A stretch of DNA of 64,000 nucleotides from QHXQ01 sp963788965 (GCA_963788965.1 CAWBIK010000005.1:1178001-1242000); one strand, 5' to 3'. Counted from the first letter of the stretch, positions 7,690 to 18,433 are shown. The notes: generated by a model not told the origin, from the letters alone. Numbers and translations are program-made.

Positions 7690-10600
7690 TTAAGACGCAT
7701 CAGGCCTTGCTGTAAGAAAAAGTTTATCCAGCCACAGGTTCGCCAGTTTCTCTTGCACGGTGTTGGCGCGCAGGCGGTCGTTGAGGTTCTTGAAGTCAAC
7801 GTGGTCGAGCAGTTGATCTTGATTGAAGCAGGAGAAGACGAACGACTCCGCGCCGGTCTGCGGATCGACGTGGCGCTGCAAGCACTGCGCGCAGACTTCT
7901 TTCATCATGCATTGCATCGGGCTGTTGATTGAGCCGACGCCGACGTGCGCCGGGTTCAGATGCGGCGCAAGCAGTTCGTGCCGCGCCTGTTTGAGCGCAG
8001 CCATCATGCGATCCGAGCCGATGGCGATGATGCGGTCCACCGCGCGCAGGTCGAACAACGCCGTGCCCAAACGTCCTTCGGCGTAAGCCTTGATCGCCTG
8101 CACGATGTTGCCGCGAAAGTGTGCATCCTGCGCGCGCGTCGGCGCGATCTCAGCGCCCGTATCGGTGGACCAGATAACTTGATCGGTCGCCGCCTCGATC
8201 TCTTCGCGTTTGAACAGGTCCTCGCCTTTCTTATAACCGGCGAAGTAGACGACACGACAGTTGGCTTCGCGCAGCGCCTTCGCAATGGAGAAGAGGACGG
8301 CGTTGCCTAAGCCGCCGCCCGCGAGCAGCACAGTCTCGCCCGTGGGAATCTCGGTCGGCGTGCCCGTCGGTCCCATCACGACGACCTGTTGACCGGGCCG
8401 CAAGAGCGCGCACTGACGCGACGACGCGCCCATCTCCAACACGATCAGGCTGAGCAAGCCCTGCGCCTTATCTACCCACGCGCCCGTCAGCGCCAGCCCT
8501 TCCATCAACAGTTTCGTGTCGTGGATAACCGGCGCGTCCGTCTCATAATTTTGCAACCGATAGAACTGCCCCGGCTGAAACTTGCGCGCCTGCACGGGCG
8601 CATGCACGACTACTTCAACGATGGTCGGCGTCAGTCGCTCGACGCGCACGACACGCGCGATCAACTCTTCGTCAAGTTTGTCGACGAGTTGCGTGAAGCG
8701 TTGCGCGCGCTCTGCACGGTCCGCAAGGCCGCGTTCGTCAAACTGCTCAACAGCCGCGATCTCATCCGCGAACAGCGCGGCGATCTGCTCGTAACCGTGC
8801 TTCGCCGACGCCATCGCCTTGACGACGTTGCCCGCATAGACGGGATGATTGTCGCCGTAATAAGTGATAAAGCGCCCGCCGTCTTCATACGACGTGAAGA
8901 ACGCGCGCTCGCCTTTCGTCGCCGGGACAAGTTGCCACGCGCCCGTCTCAGCACGCACAACTTTGTGCGGCGCGAAGAACTCGCGCCACTCGTCGAGCGC
9001 GAACGTGCCCGGTCGTTCCTTCTCATAGATCGTGTTGGGACTCGTCCCCGCCGCGACGCAAACCGTGCGCGCCGGCAGGCGCACCAGTCTCACCCGACGC
9101 CCGCCACTTCTTCGTCTCCGCATCTTCGCGCATGCGCTCGAAGACAAGCGCCGCGACCGCGCCGTGTTCGTCTGCCAACGCTTCAACCGGCGTCATGTTC
9201 TCAATAAAGTTGATGCCCTCTTCAAGCGACTTGATGATCTCTTCGTGGTTGAGCCGGTACGCGGGCGAGTCCTGCAAGCGTTTGCGATAGACGATAGAAA
9301 CGCCGCCCCACGCGCGCACGAGCGGAATAAAATTCGGCGCGCTCGCCGGCCGCGTCGGCTCTAACACGTTCGGCTCTGACGGCGCGACCATGCGCGAGCA
9401 TCTCTTCATAGACGCCGCAACTCTTCCGCATCGAAGCGCGCGCGGATTTCGTCTGCGCCAAACTCTTTAACTAACGCTTCGTGCCGGTCCAGTAACTTCT
9501 CAACCTGCACCGGGTAATAGGCAAACAACTCGGTCGCGGTATCAATCGCGGTCAACCCGCCGCCGATGACGAGCGCGGGCAGACGTACTTGCAGGTTCGC
9601 CAACGCGTCGCGCTTGAACGCGCCCGTGAGTTGCAGCGCCATCAAAAAATCCGACGCCTTGCGGATGCCGCGCACGAGGTTGTTACGCAAGTTGATGATC
9701 GTCGGCTTGCCCGCGCCCGTCGCCACCGCGATGTGATCGAAGCCAAGCGCCCACGCATCCGCAATCGTCAGCGTGCCGCCGAAGCGCACGCCGCCGTAGA
9801 AGCGAAACGCCGCGCGTCGCGCCAGCGTCAAGTGGATCATCGTCAGAAAGTTCTTGTCCCAACGCACCGTGATGCCGTACTCGGAGACGCCGCCGAAGCC
9901 CGCGAGCACGCGCGCATCGAGCGGCCCTGCAAGTTCACGCACGTCGCGGATCGGGCGCGGCACACGTTGGCCGCCGTCGCCCGTCAACATCTCGTCGAGC
10001 GGTTCGATCTTCAAACCGTCGATGCCGACGACGCCGAAGCCTTCATTCAACAGATAGTGCGCGAGCGTGTAGCCGGCGGGGCCGAGGCCGACGACGAGGA
10101 TGTTGCTGGCCGTTGTAAGGCAACGCGAACGGGCGCTTCGCGTTGAGCGGATTCCAACGCGTGAGCAGCGAGTAAATCTCGAAGCCATAAGGTAACTGCA
10201 AGACATCCGTAAGCACGCCCGTCTCTGCTTGCGGGATGTTGACCGGCTCTTGTTTCTGAAAGATGCACGACTTCATGCAGTCGTTGCAGATGCGATGACC
10301 CGTGCCCGGACACATCGGGTTATCAATCACGACGAGCGCGAGCGCCGCAATCGAGTCGCCCGCCTTTTGCAACACGTGCATCTCAGAAATTTTTTCGTCG
10401 AGCGGGCAGCCTTCCAGTAGGATGCCGAGTGGATTGCGCTTGAGCGAACTCGAATTACTTGCGCCCTCGCGCAGACCCTTCGAGCAAGAGTCCTTATCGC
10501 GCTCGTGACAGTACAGGCAATAATGCACCTCGTCGAGCGCCTCGCGCGGCGTGGCACGCGGGTCGGTCAACGCGAAGCCGTCGCGGCGGCGCAGGTTCGC

Positions 10601-11527
10601 GTCCAGCCCGCGCAGCAACTCCGGCAACGCCGTGTCCGGTCGTTCGATCTGCACTAGATGCTGGTAGTCGAGCGTGTGCGGAAAGCGGAACGACACCCAA
10701 CCGCGCACGCGCCCACGCGCCGCAACTTGTGTCGCGTGCGCCGCCGCCCACGCTTCGACGAGCCGCAACGCAGCCCGCACGAACGTCACATCTTCATCAG
10801 CCGCCGTTTCATCAATCGCACTCGCAACATGTTTCTTGGCCCCACTCTCATCAACTAACGACGCGAGTTGCGCCGCCATGTCCGCGCTAACATGCGACCG
10901 CGCCCGCGCGATCTCACGCGCAATACCGGCCGCAACTTCATCATCAGTCGCCATCTCATCTTTTTTCGCGCCGCGCTTATCGAGTTGCTTCTCCCACGCA
11001 AGCAAGCTCACAGTCATGCGCGCAATGCCTAACTCGTCATCGACGGCGAGTGTGTCGGTCGAAGCAGCGCGGCGCAAAGTAATGAGCATTGCATCAAGCG
11101 CCCCAGCATCAAGTTTGAGCGCCTGTTCGGGCGGGAACTTTTTCAGCGCGCGGCGGGCGACGAAGAACTTGAACTGAAAGACAGGGTCTTGGGCCGTGAT
11201 CGCGTCAGCATGGGTCGCGCGCTCGTCCTCGATCCTGAACAGCCGCGCGATGAAACGCGACAGGTGCGGCGCAACGGCGATGAGTAACTCGGACTCCTGC
11301 CGCGTCCCGGCGAGGTTCGCACCGCGCGCGTTCAGATAGGCGCGCAAACTGTCGTGCAAGCCCACATCCGCGCGCGCAAGCTCCGCGTAAAACGCTTCCG
11401 CAAGAGCGCGCAAACCCTCCGGGCGGTAGAGGTCGCCATAAGTGAAATCGGCCAGGCCGAGCGGAAAGTCGAATCCGGCCGCGCCCTGTTGGGCGGGCGC
11501 GCTATCGCCATTGAGCAAAGTCTGCAT
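7690..11527 (-). CDS. Very large FAD/Fe-S oxidoreductase, GltD-like plus FNR/PyrK-like (four frame breaks)
   Basis: Restored product is about 1,280 residues. The N-terminal third (11527 to about 10110) is unfamiliar but ends in Cys clusters, CLYCHERDKDSC and CPGTGHRICNDCMKSC, likely Fe-S ligands. Next is a GltD-type FAD domain (NILVVGLGPAGYTLAHYL) and a second Rossmann segment (LPALVIGGGLTAIDTATEL). The last 450 residues are FNR-like: FAD binding FQPGQFYRLQNYE, NAD(P) loop LLAGGGLGNAVLFS, and a Cys cluster CMMKEVCAQC resembling PyrK. This suggests electron transfer between NAD(P)H, flavins and Fe-S centres; substrate unknown. Frames change near 10110, 9415, 9330 and 9110, every time like one extra base. 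Either the consensus is poor here or the gene is decaying. Confidence 0.8.
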
Positions 11528-11674
11528 AACCCATTTGTCTAGTCGAAGTTTGCTTCAGGGGAGTTTAGCGCGCGTCACCCGCGCCGCCACGTCGAGTATA
11601 ACACCGCCCTTTATCCTAACCGTAAAGCAGCCGATTCGCTGCCCCCCAAACACACGCCGAGCACTTCATGCCGC

Positions 11675-11703
11675 TTGCCAACCGCATCAGAGCTACTTAT
11701 AAT
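11675..11703 (+). promoter_or_regulatory. Sigma-70-type promoter of tRNA-Glu
   Basis: TTGCCA at 11675-11680 and a perfect TATAAT at 11698-11703 are separated by 17 nt. The predicted transcription start is about 6-7 nt upstream of the tRNA 5' end at 11716. Confidence 0.8.
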
Positions 11704-11715
11704 CAACCTGTTTTT

Positions 11716-11789
11716 GGCGCATTGGTGTAGTCGGCTAACACGCTGCCCTCTCAAGGCAGAGATCACGGGTTCGAGTCCCGTATGCGCTA
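11716..11789 (+). tRNA. tRNA-Glu (anticodon CTC)
   Basis: A 74-nt cloverleaf. The acceptor stem GGCGCAT pairs with ATGCGCT (first pair G-U), discriminator A at 11789. D arm GTGT/ACAC, anticodon stem CTGCC/GGCAG with loop CTCTCAA giving anticodon CTC (reads GAG, Glu), variable loop of 5, T arm ACGGG/CCCGT with TTCGAGT. CCA is not encoded. A promoter and a terminator flank it, so it is a single-gene transcript. Confidence 0.95.
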
Positions 11790-11798
11790 CTGCCGATG

Positions 11799-11841
11799 AA
11801 AAAGCGGATGACCTTTTAACATTAAGGTCACCCGCTTTTTT
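11799..11841 (+). terminator. Intrinsic terminator after tRNA-Glu
   Basis: An A-rich start plus GCGG-TGACCTT pairs with AAGGTCA-CCGC followed by six T's, with an AT-rich loop of about 8 nt. The A-rich left flank makes it usable in both directions, which suits the converging minus-strand gene that ends at 11883. Confidence 0.9.
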
Positions 11842-11882
11842 ATTGTCAGCGCAAGCTGACGTAGATCGGAAAGAACCATTCC

Positions 11883-13225
11883 TCACTTCTTCTTCGCGGC
11901 CTTAACTACCGCTTGCGCTGCTTTGTCGAGTGCGGCGTTGAGGCTGGTGTCGTCGCCGGTCTCTTTGGCGTTGGCGGTTGCTTGCAGTTGGGCTGTTGTG
12001 CCGCCGACGGGCGTGAGCTTGAAGGTGACTTGCGCTTCGGTGCGTTCGAGTCCGGCCGCCGTGCTGACGCCGGTGGCGCGACCGAACAGCCCGCCGATCT
12101 TGTTCCCGGCAGAAGTTTTCAGGGCCAGCACGTCCGTCGTCAATACGAAGTCGCACTCTTTCTGCTGCGCTTCGGTGTCGAGCGCGGCGGGCGTGTAGGC
12201 GTTGAGCGGCACGGCTTCGAGGCCCACGTTCGTCAAGGCGCTCATCAGGTGCGCGCGGGCCGCGTCGGGCGCGACCGTTTTGTCAGTCAAGTTCTTGACC
12301 TGTGCGACGCCGACGCGGATGACGCCGGGCCGCTTAGCTGTGGCCGCGGGCCGCGTGTTGGTCGGCACACTTTGCGCGGTTGCCGTTTGGTCGCCACCGC
12401 TGCTGCTGCCGCCGGTTGCATGTCGCCCGCGTCGCCCGCCGCGAAGCCGTACAACTCCTGCGTGCTTTTGACCTCGGTGTAGTCCGCGGGCACGTCGAAC
12501 AAATTGGCTGCGAGCGGCGCGCGCGCTAGCTCAAGCACTTCGCTGGTCGAAGTGGAGATAACCTGCCCGTCGGGGCCGTAAGCTGTGGACGTGACCAGCA
12601 GCGGGAAGCCGAGCCTGCCCGTGCCGATCTGTTTGTTGACGACGCGATCCTGACAACCGCCGGCCGGCATCTGCGCGCGCGACATGTGCGGCGACATATC
12701 GGTCGGGCAGTTCAGCCCGTATTCAAAATCCGTGTACCAGCCGTCGGTCACTTGCCGGAAGCGTGTCTGCTCGCAGGCGTCGGGCGACGGCTCGATGGTC
12801 AGGCTCGTCTTCAAGTGGCGCGCGGTCAGACCGAACATCTGGCGACGCTCGCCTGTGTCGGTGATGGTCGTCGTGTAGGTGACAGTGCCGCCGCGCCGTG
12901 TGGGCGCGCTCGCGGCGTTGGCGGGCGCAGTGTCGGCGCTGCCTGCGTCCGAAGTGGCGCTGCCGTCGAACGGATAGACGTAGTAACGGCGCGTCTGATC
13001 GTTAATCATCAACGTGCGGCGCAGGTCGCATTGCATGATGCTGGCGGGGCCGGCTGCCGGGCCGCCGTTCTCGCTGCGCTGGCGCGCACCTTTAATCAGG
13101 ACTGTGCTTTCAAACGACTGCCCGCCAATCGTGGTCTTCTGTTTGACCTTGAGATCGGCCCAAGCCACGGGCGCAAGACCCAGCGACAGCAGCGCGAGGA
13201 CGGCAACGCGTAGAATGTATTTCAT
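11883..13225 (-). CDS. Secreted two-part protein of unknown function (frame broken near 12412)
   Basis: Starts with a signal peptide (MKYILRVAVLALLSLGLAP, cleavage near AWA-DL) at ATG 13225. The first part (to about residue 270) is an unfamiliar exported domain with paired cysteines. A Gly/Ser-rich linker (GGSSSGGDQT) then leads, in another frame, to a C-terminal domain of about 150 residues starting RPGVIRVGVAQVKNLTD and ending in a Lys-rich tail; its start resembles CsgG/curli-type or TPR-linked 'VAV' strands only loosely. One missing base near 12412 joins the two into about 447 residues. The alternative is two overlapping genes, 12287-13225 and 11883-12368. No function is assigned. Confidence 0.65.
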
Positions 13226-13350
13226 CTGATGAAGACTCCCTTGCATGTTGGTATGACGTATTCCGACTCGGCGCGGCGAGGCAACCAAACGATTCCGCGC
13301 CCGATCAGTAACGCGTATTTATCACGCAGCGCGGCTCACGCGACCGGAAA

Positions 13351-13459
13351 TTAACCACAAAGACACGAAGCCACGAAAGCAATGGCGAAGACAGACGAAT
13401 GAATGATGAATGGCAAGCAGCTTGGCTGTCATGCATCAGGCATCGTTCGTCATTGCTTC
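13351..13459. repeat. Family A single arm plus degenerate TTCATCA-type hairpin (family B)
   Basis: 13351-13380 is a CACGAAGA-type octamer array like those at 18531, 26293 and 51633 but without its complementary arm. It is followed by ATGAATGA-type units near 13399 and the complementary CATCGTTC-type units to 13459. This fills most of the gap between the two minus-strand exported-protein genes. Confidence 0.7.
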
Positions 13460-13480
13460 TGTGTCTTGGGTCGTCGAACT

Positions 13481-14218
13481 TTAGAGGCGTGGGAGAACTT
13501 TCTGGGCGAGCGTCTTGGCTTTTTTCTGGCGGGTGGCGTCGTCGTCTGCGCCGCCGAGACTGATGCGGATGAAGCGGTCGCCCTGCAAGACGTAGAGCGC
13601 GCCGCTGACGCGGCTGTTGACCCAGAACGCTTCGTCGCCGATGCCGGAGACGGGCGTGGGCGGCGTGCCCTCTGCTTCTTCTTCTTCTTCTTCGCGCCCA
13701 CCGCGCCGCTTCTCTTGCTCGCGTTCACGTTCTCGCTCACGTTCACGTTCGCTTTTACCTTCGCGCCCGCCTGCTTTCTCGTAGCGGCCGAAGTGTTCTT
13801 CCCAGAAGTCGCGGGGGCTGGTCTTGGCGTTGGCGGCGCGTTGCGTCAGTTCAAGGCTGATGGACTTGGTGAAGGTCGGCGTCGTGTAGAAGCATTGCGC
13901 GACGGCGAACGAGGCCTCGCCGCGCTGGCTCGGCGTCGACTCTTTCACGGCTTCGCCCTGCACGGCCTTGATCTCGTCGGACGTGAGCAACGCGCAGGCG
14001 TCCGAGTTGCCGCGGGCGGGCGCAGTCGGCAAAACGGCCGTCTGCTGTTGCGGCGCACCCGGCGCTTGCGGCGACGCGTTGGGCTGGCCCGGTGTGGTCG
14101 TCTGTTCAGCGCCGGGACTTGGCGCGGGCACGTTCGCCGTCTGATTCGTGTTCGAGTTGGCGCAGCCGCCGAGCGCGAGCGCGCACGCGGCGGCGAGCAG
14201 AAGTGGCTTAACCCGCAT
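13481..14218 (-). CDS. Lipoprotein with an Arg/Glu low-complexity insert
   Basis: Starts at ATG 14218 with GGAGG upstream. A signal peptide MRVKPLLLAAACALALGGC ends in a lipobox (LGGC), so the product should be lipid-anchored. A Gln/Thr/Pro-rich spacer (about 25-75) precedes a folded segment with CALLTSDEIKAVQGEAV and AQCFYTTPTFTKSISLEL, reminiscent of small lipoproteins that sense or bind at the surface. Residues of about 150-185 form an extraordinary alternating Glu-Arg run followed by a Glu run, then GIGDEAFWVNSRVSGALYVLQGDRFIRISL resumes the fold. Function is unknown. The coding repeat could be a recent expansion. Confidence 0.75.
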   Translation of the reverse strand: MRVKPLLLAAACALALGGCANSNTNQTANVPAPSPGAEQTTTPGQPNASPQAPGAPQQQTAVLPTAPARGNSDACALLTSDEIKAVQGEAVKESTPSQRGEASFAVAQCFYTTPTFTKSISLELTQRAANAKTSPRDFWEEHFGRYEKAGGREGKSEREREREREREQEKRRGGREEEEEEAEGTPPTPVSGIGDEAFWVNSRVSGALYVLQGDRFIRISLGGADDDATRQKKAKTLAQKVLPRL

Positions 14219-14287
14219 GCGGACGATTCCTCCGGGCGACAAAGAATTTAGCGCCTGCGGCGCAACCAGCCGATGACAAGGCTGCTA

Positions 14288-14986
14288 TTAAAAACTCTTC
14301 CCGGCGAGGGCGGCATCGAGGGCCGCGCGCAGGTCGGCGGTCGTCGTGAGTTTGGCGGCTTCGAGTTCGCGCCCGTTCAGGAAGAAGGTCGGCGTGCTGG
14401 TCACGCCCAGCGACTTGGCGCGTTCGTGGTCGGCGACGATGCGCGCGTCCACTTCGCTGCTGCCCATGTCGCGCGTGAAGCGGGCCACGTCGAGGCCGAG
14501 GGCGCGCGCGTAACCTTCAAAGATGGCGCGCGGGTCGGGCGCTTTGGCCCAGTCGCGCTGGTTGCGAAAGATGCGGTCGTGCATCTCCCAGAAGTGGTTC
14601 TGTAACGCGGCCGCTTCAGCGGCATGGGCGGCCATCAAAGCGTGCGGGTGTGCCTGCGTCAGCGGGTAGTGACGGAAGACTAGGCGCAGGCGGTCGCCGT
14701 AGTCGGCACGCAACTTTTCGACTTCGGGGTAGTACTGCCCGCAGGGCGGACACTGGTAGTCGCCAAACTCTTCAAGCACGAGCGGCGCACCTTCGCGGCC
14801 CACGGCGCGCGGCGGTTGCGCGCCCGGCGCACCACTCGCCACCGCGCCCGCGCCGCGTTGCGGCCCACGAGCAGAACGCCACAGCCATGCGCCCGCGGCC
14901 AGCGCCGCGACAAGCACGACCGCGATGATGATGAACGGCAGATAGTTCTTCGACGGCGGCGGTGTCGGCTCTCTTCGTTTACTCAA
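14288..14986 (-). CDS. Membrane-anchored DsbA-like thiol-disulfide oxidoreductase
   Basis: 232 residues beginning at TTG 14986. One N-terminal membrane helix (YLPFIIIAVVLVAALAAGAW) anchors the protein with the thioredoxin fold outside. The active site is CPPC in GDYQCPPCGQYYPEV; the helical insert (about 110-175) is typical of DsbA/DsbG-like proteins in the Thioredoxin_4 group; the cis-Pro loop is GVTSTPTFFLNGREL. It likely oxidises or isomerises disulfides of exported proteins, in keeping with the Cys-bearing exported proteins encoded around it. It lies 69 bp upstream of the lipoprotein gene on the same strand. Confidence 0.9.
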   Translation of the reverse strand: MSKRREPTPPPSKNYLPFIIIAVVLVAALAAGAWLWRSARGPQRGAGAVASGAPGAQPPRAVGREGAPLVLEEFGDYQCPPCGQYYPEVEKLRADYGDRLRLVFRHYPLTQAHPHALMAAHAAEAAALQNHFWEMHDRIFRNQRDWAKAPDPRAIFEGYARALGLDVARFTRDMGSSEVDARIVADHERAKSLGVTSTPTFFLNGRELEAAKLTTTADLRAALDAALAGKSF

Positions 14987-15037
14987 AGTGCGCGTAGTTT
15001 ATTGTGCGTCCGCGTGTTCTGGCAACCGGAAAGAAAA

Positions 15038-15102
15038 CGATGAATGATGAATGACGAATAGCAAATAGCTGATCCGTCATTCATCATTCATCATTCATCA
15101 TT
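15038..15102. repeat. Inverted repeat of TTCATCA heptamers (family B)
   Basis: ATGAATG-type units at 15039-15056 pair with TTCATCA units at 15075-15102. At least four near-perfect 7-nt units are present in the right arm. It lies between the Asp-box gene stop (15108) and the thioredoxin-gene start (14986). Confidence 0.85.
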
Positions 15103-15107
15103 GCCGC

Positions 15108-17969
15108 TTACGCTGTGCGCCAACGGCCGAGCGTGAACGCGACGACCTTGATGCGTGCGAGCAGGTTGTCGAGCCGCGGGCCGTTCATTTGTGGCGACGC
15201 GGGCATTGGCATCAGCGTGGCCGACGTGCAGGCTGCGGGCCTGCCATCGTGTATGCGCCGTTAGTTGTGCTATCGAGAGTTAAGCCAAGACCTGTGCCGA
15301 GCACGCCGACGAGCATGCTGGTTTTGCCGTTGATGGTTTCGAGCCGCCGGCGGCAGAGAGATCGACTTGCGGGCCGGTCAACGTCGAATTGGTCTGCCCC
15401 GTCGCGGGCGGCACGGGCTTCTTCAACTTGTCGAGCTTGAGCGTGATGCGGATCGTGCCGTCGGCTGCGTTGAGACTGCCCGCGTCGGCCGCGCCGACGG
15501 AGAGTTGCGTCGGGTTCGCCGCCGCTGTGTCGAGGAAGCCGTAACGATAGGCAATGCCTGCGGGGTTAGCGTTCGAGTTGGTGGCGGCGTTGACGAAATA
15601 GGTCGTGATCGAACCGTCGGCGTGCGTCGCGTTGAAGTTGACTTGCCAGAAGGTGTTAGGCGGCAAGAGCGTCGGGTTGAGTTGCGCGAGCTTCAACGTG
15701 ATGACGAGTTGCGGGCCTGTCGCCGGGTACTGTTCGGCGACCGAGACGGCGCGAATGTCTGTCTGTTGATTCGCGTTCGGTGCGCCGGTTTGATCAGCCG
15801 CCGGGTCGGTTGCGACTTCAAGCCCCGGCCCGCAACGCGGATCGGGCGTGGCTGCGGGCGTAGGCGTTGGTGTGGGCGTGGGCGGCGGCGCAGTGCCGAT
15901 GCTGAACGGGCACGCGCTGCCTTCGCCGACACTATTGACGGCCGTGATGCGGTAAGCATAACCCTTCGTGGGATCGGTCGCCGCGTCGTCATAACTGGTC
16001 AGGCTCTTGCCGCCCTTCACGTCGTCGAGCAACTCTTCGTTGCCGCCGATGGGCGCGCGATAAATCCTGTAGCTCTGGATGGCCGCGCCGCCGTTGTCGG
16101 GCGCGAGCCAAGACATATGCACGGTGCTGTTGTCGCGCGTAACCTGCACGCCGGGCGCTTTGGGCGCGGTCAATGCAGGCGTGTCGTAAGCGGCGAAGAG
16201 TGTGCGCCCGCCGGTCTGGCGCGCGATGGTCGCCAACTTGCTGCGCGACGAGCCGGGGCTGGTGCAGTTCGGGGCGACGCAGCCGTCCGCGTAGCCGACG
16301 AGGATGCGCCCTTGCTTGTCGAGTTGAATGTCCATGAAGTCGAGCAGGTTGCGGTCGCCTGCCGCGCACGCGCCGACGCCGAAGCCCTCTGTGCAAATCG
16401 TGCCGAGTTGCACGGGATGGTCGGGCGTGGCGTTAACGGTCGTCCACGTGTGCCCGCCGTCGTAGGTTGTGGCGACATATAAATCCCAACGCGCGCTGTT
16501 GTCCGTGCCTTCTTTGTCCGTGCCGAGGAAGGCGAAAGCGGCGCGGTCGTTGTCGCCCGCGATCATCGTCGGGAACGACGTGTTGCGAATGTTGAAGGCG
16601 CGGCCCACGTCCTGCCGGTTAAGCCAGTTGCTCCCCTTGTCGTCCGAAGTGGCGACGTAAGCATGACCGTCGCCGTTGTCCCAACCGAAGTAGAGCCGGC
16701 CGCCGCTGCCCACGGCCGCTGCCGGGTCCCAATCGCCCGTCGTGCTATCGGGCACGCTACGCACTGTCCACGTCGTGCCGTTATCAAGCGACACGCTGAC
16801 CGACTGTTTGCCGTTGCACGAACGCGCGGGCACGTAAGCCGTGCCGTCGTGGCCGACCTGTATGTGGCCGTGTATGCCGCCACACTCGATGCCCGGAAAG
16901 ATCGGCACGCTCGGCCCGTAGGTCAAACCGCCGTCGGCGCTCAAGGCACAGAACGCGGTCATGAGGTCTTGCGAACAATAATAGACGGCGTGCGGATAGA
17001 GGGGCGTGCCGCCCGTTAGGGGCGCGGCGAAGGGGCCGCCGCCGACCGTCTGGTGATCGACGCCTGAGGTGAAGCTGCCGCCTTCGTTCGGAATCCACGT
17101 TGCGCCGTCGTCGTCCGTGTAGGACGAGAGGCTCGACGTGCCCGCGAGTTGCGAGACGATGGTGCGCCCTGTGACCGGATCAGTAAAGATGATCGGATCG
17201 AGCGTGTTAATAGATGTGTTGAAGGCGCTCACGTCCGTCCACGTCGCGGGCACGGGCGACTGGCACACGTTGTCGTCGAAGCTGACGCGCAAGGTTTGCA
17301 GGCCCGCGATGAACATGACCTTGCCCGTGTTCCAGTTGACGCCGAGCGTCGGTTCGGCCGCGTCCGTGCCCAAGCCGTCCGGCGCGGCGTAGTTGTGAAA
17401 GCGCGGCGTGTCGGTTGCGCCGACGCCCGGTTGCTGCGGCTTGTCTTCGAGCCAGATGGCCGCTTCATAACTCTGCCCCACCGGGGCGAACGGCACGATG
17501 CGAACCAGATAGGTGTCCGACTTCGCAGGCAGGATCGCGATCTCAGGATCGGCCGACGATGCGCCGTTGCTGTTGACGATGACGTTGTTCTGATAGATGA
17601 ACACGTCGAAGTCGGCGGTCGCGTTCGGCAAGAGACTCTGACCTTGACCTGCTTGGTGTCGAGCAACCCGGCCGGCAGATTGACCGTTAAGTTGTAGTCT
17701 TCGCACGGGAACGCTTGGGCCGGGCTACAACGCAAGCCGCCCGTGGTGCTGGTGAAGCCCGTCTGATTGCCGACGTAGAACGGCCCGCCCGTGTAGCGCA
17801 GCGGGTTCGCTTCCGTGTTGGCGACGGTGAGCGTGCCGCTCGCCGGGCTGGCGGCGAAACTGCGGCGCGCGCCGACGAAGGCGGCGGCGAGGCTCACAGC
17901 GGCGACGATTAAAAGCGCGAAGCGAAAAGCTCTGAGTTGCCAGAGACGCGGCGGCGAAATGCGGATCAT
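15108..17969 (-). CDS. Secreted Asp-box (sialidase-like propeller) protein with FnIII domain (three frame breaks)
   Basis: Starts at ATG 17969 with a signal peptide (ALLIVAAVSLAAAFVGARR). The central part is a propeller with Asp-boxes: YTDDDGATW, SLDNGTTW, TSDDKGSNW, TTYDGGHTW and a variant SADGGLTY. A fibronectin type III domain (APGVQVTRDNSTVHMSW to AVNSVGEGSACPF) and a Pro-Thr linker precede a C-terminal beta domain. Frame changes near 17637, 15342 and 15245 each look like one missing base; following them, the end reads INGKTSMLVGVLG and finishes DNLLARIKVVAFTLGRW with TAA at 15108-15110. Sialidase catalytic residues were not identified, so a carbohydrate-binding or repeat-propeller role is as likely as hydrolysis. 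Two CTTGAG arrays lie upstream. Confidence 0.8.
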
Positions 17970-18076
17970 TATTGAATCTCCTTTTTAACGGGCGAAACGA
18001 AACGGGCACGCGTGCCGCGCCGGATTGCGGCTGCTGCGGGCCGGTCGGTCAGAGTTTCAAAACTGCACTGGTACGG

Positions 18077-18123
18077 TTACAGCTTAGGCAAGCGGCTTGA
18101 GAAATTCTTGAGGCAAACTTGAG
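18077..18123. promoter_or_regulatory. TTACAG plus three CTTGAG direct repeats, 11-bp period
   Basis: TTACAG at 18077 is followed by CTTGAG at 18096, 18107 and 18118, exactly 11 bp apart. Head-to-tail hexamers with one helical turn of spacing are typical of OmpR/PhoB-family response regulator sites. It lies 107 bp upstream of the Asp-box gene. Read on the minus strand, CTGTAA could serve as a -10 element downstream of the boxes; this is inference. Confidence 0.5.
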
Positions 18124-18397
18124 CGGGCATGCAGACGGGTAGGAAAGTCTCGCCAGAGCAGAGACAAACCCTGCTTTGACAGACATTTAGCAGGTGCGCT
18201 CAAGCGGCGCGACTTAAGGCGGGGCGCGGGGAGAGTTGTGCCGTCAAGCTGCGTTCCGTCGTGTGCAAGGGCAAGAGCAAGCACACGCGCGGCACGGCCC
18301 GGCCGGCACGCGCCCCGTGTCAAACTTGCGCGCGGCCATGTTAGTGGCCTGCACTTGATCACTTCTGCGCCGCTGCGCACGACCTGCTTCGGGACGA

Positions 18398-18433
18398 TTA
18401 CAGTTTATGGACAAGCCTTGAGGAAAACTTGAG
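18398..18433. promoter_or_regulatory. Second TTACAG/CTTGAG element (two boxes)
   Basis: TTACAG at 18398 and CTTGAG at 18417 and 18428 reproduce the spacing of the 18077-18123 element: 19 bp from TTACAG to the first box and 11 bp between boxes. The two elements lie 321 bp apart in the same orientation, in an otherwise empty 700-bp gap (17970-18667) that holds no convincing ORF. Confidence 0.5.

Noticed and set aside
18084..18380. Minus-strand ORF of about 98 codons in the gap before rtcB
   Set aside because: No motif, compositionally like antisense of GC-rich DNA, and it overlaps the CTTGAG elements; not supported as a gene.
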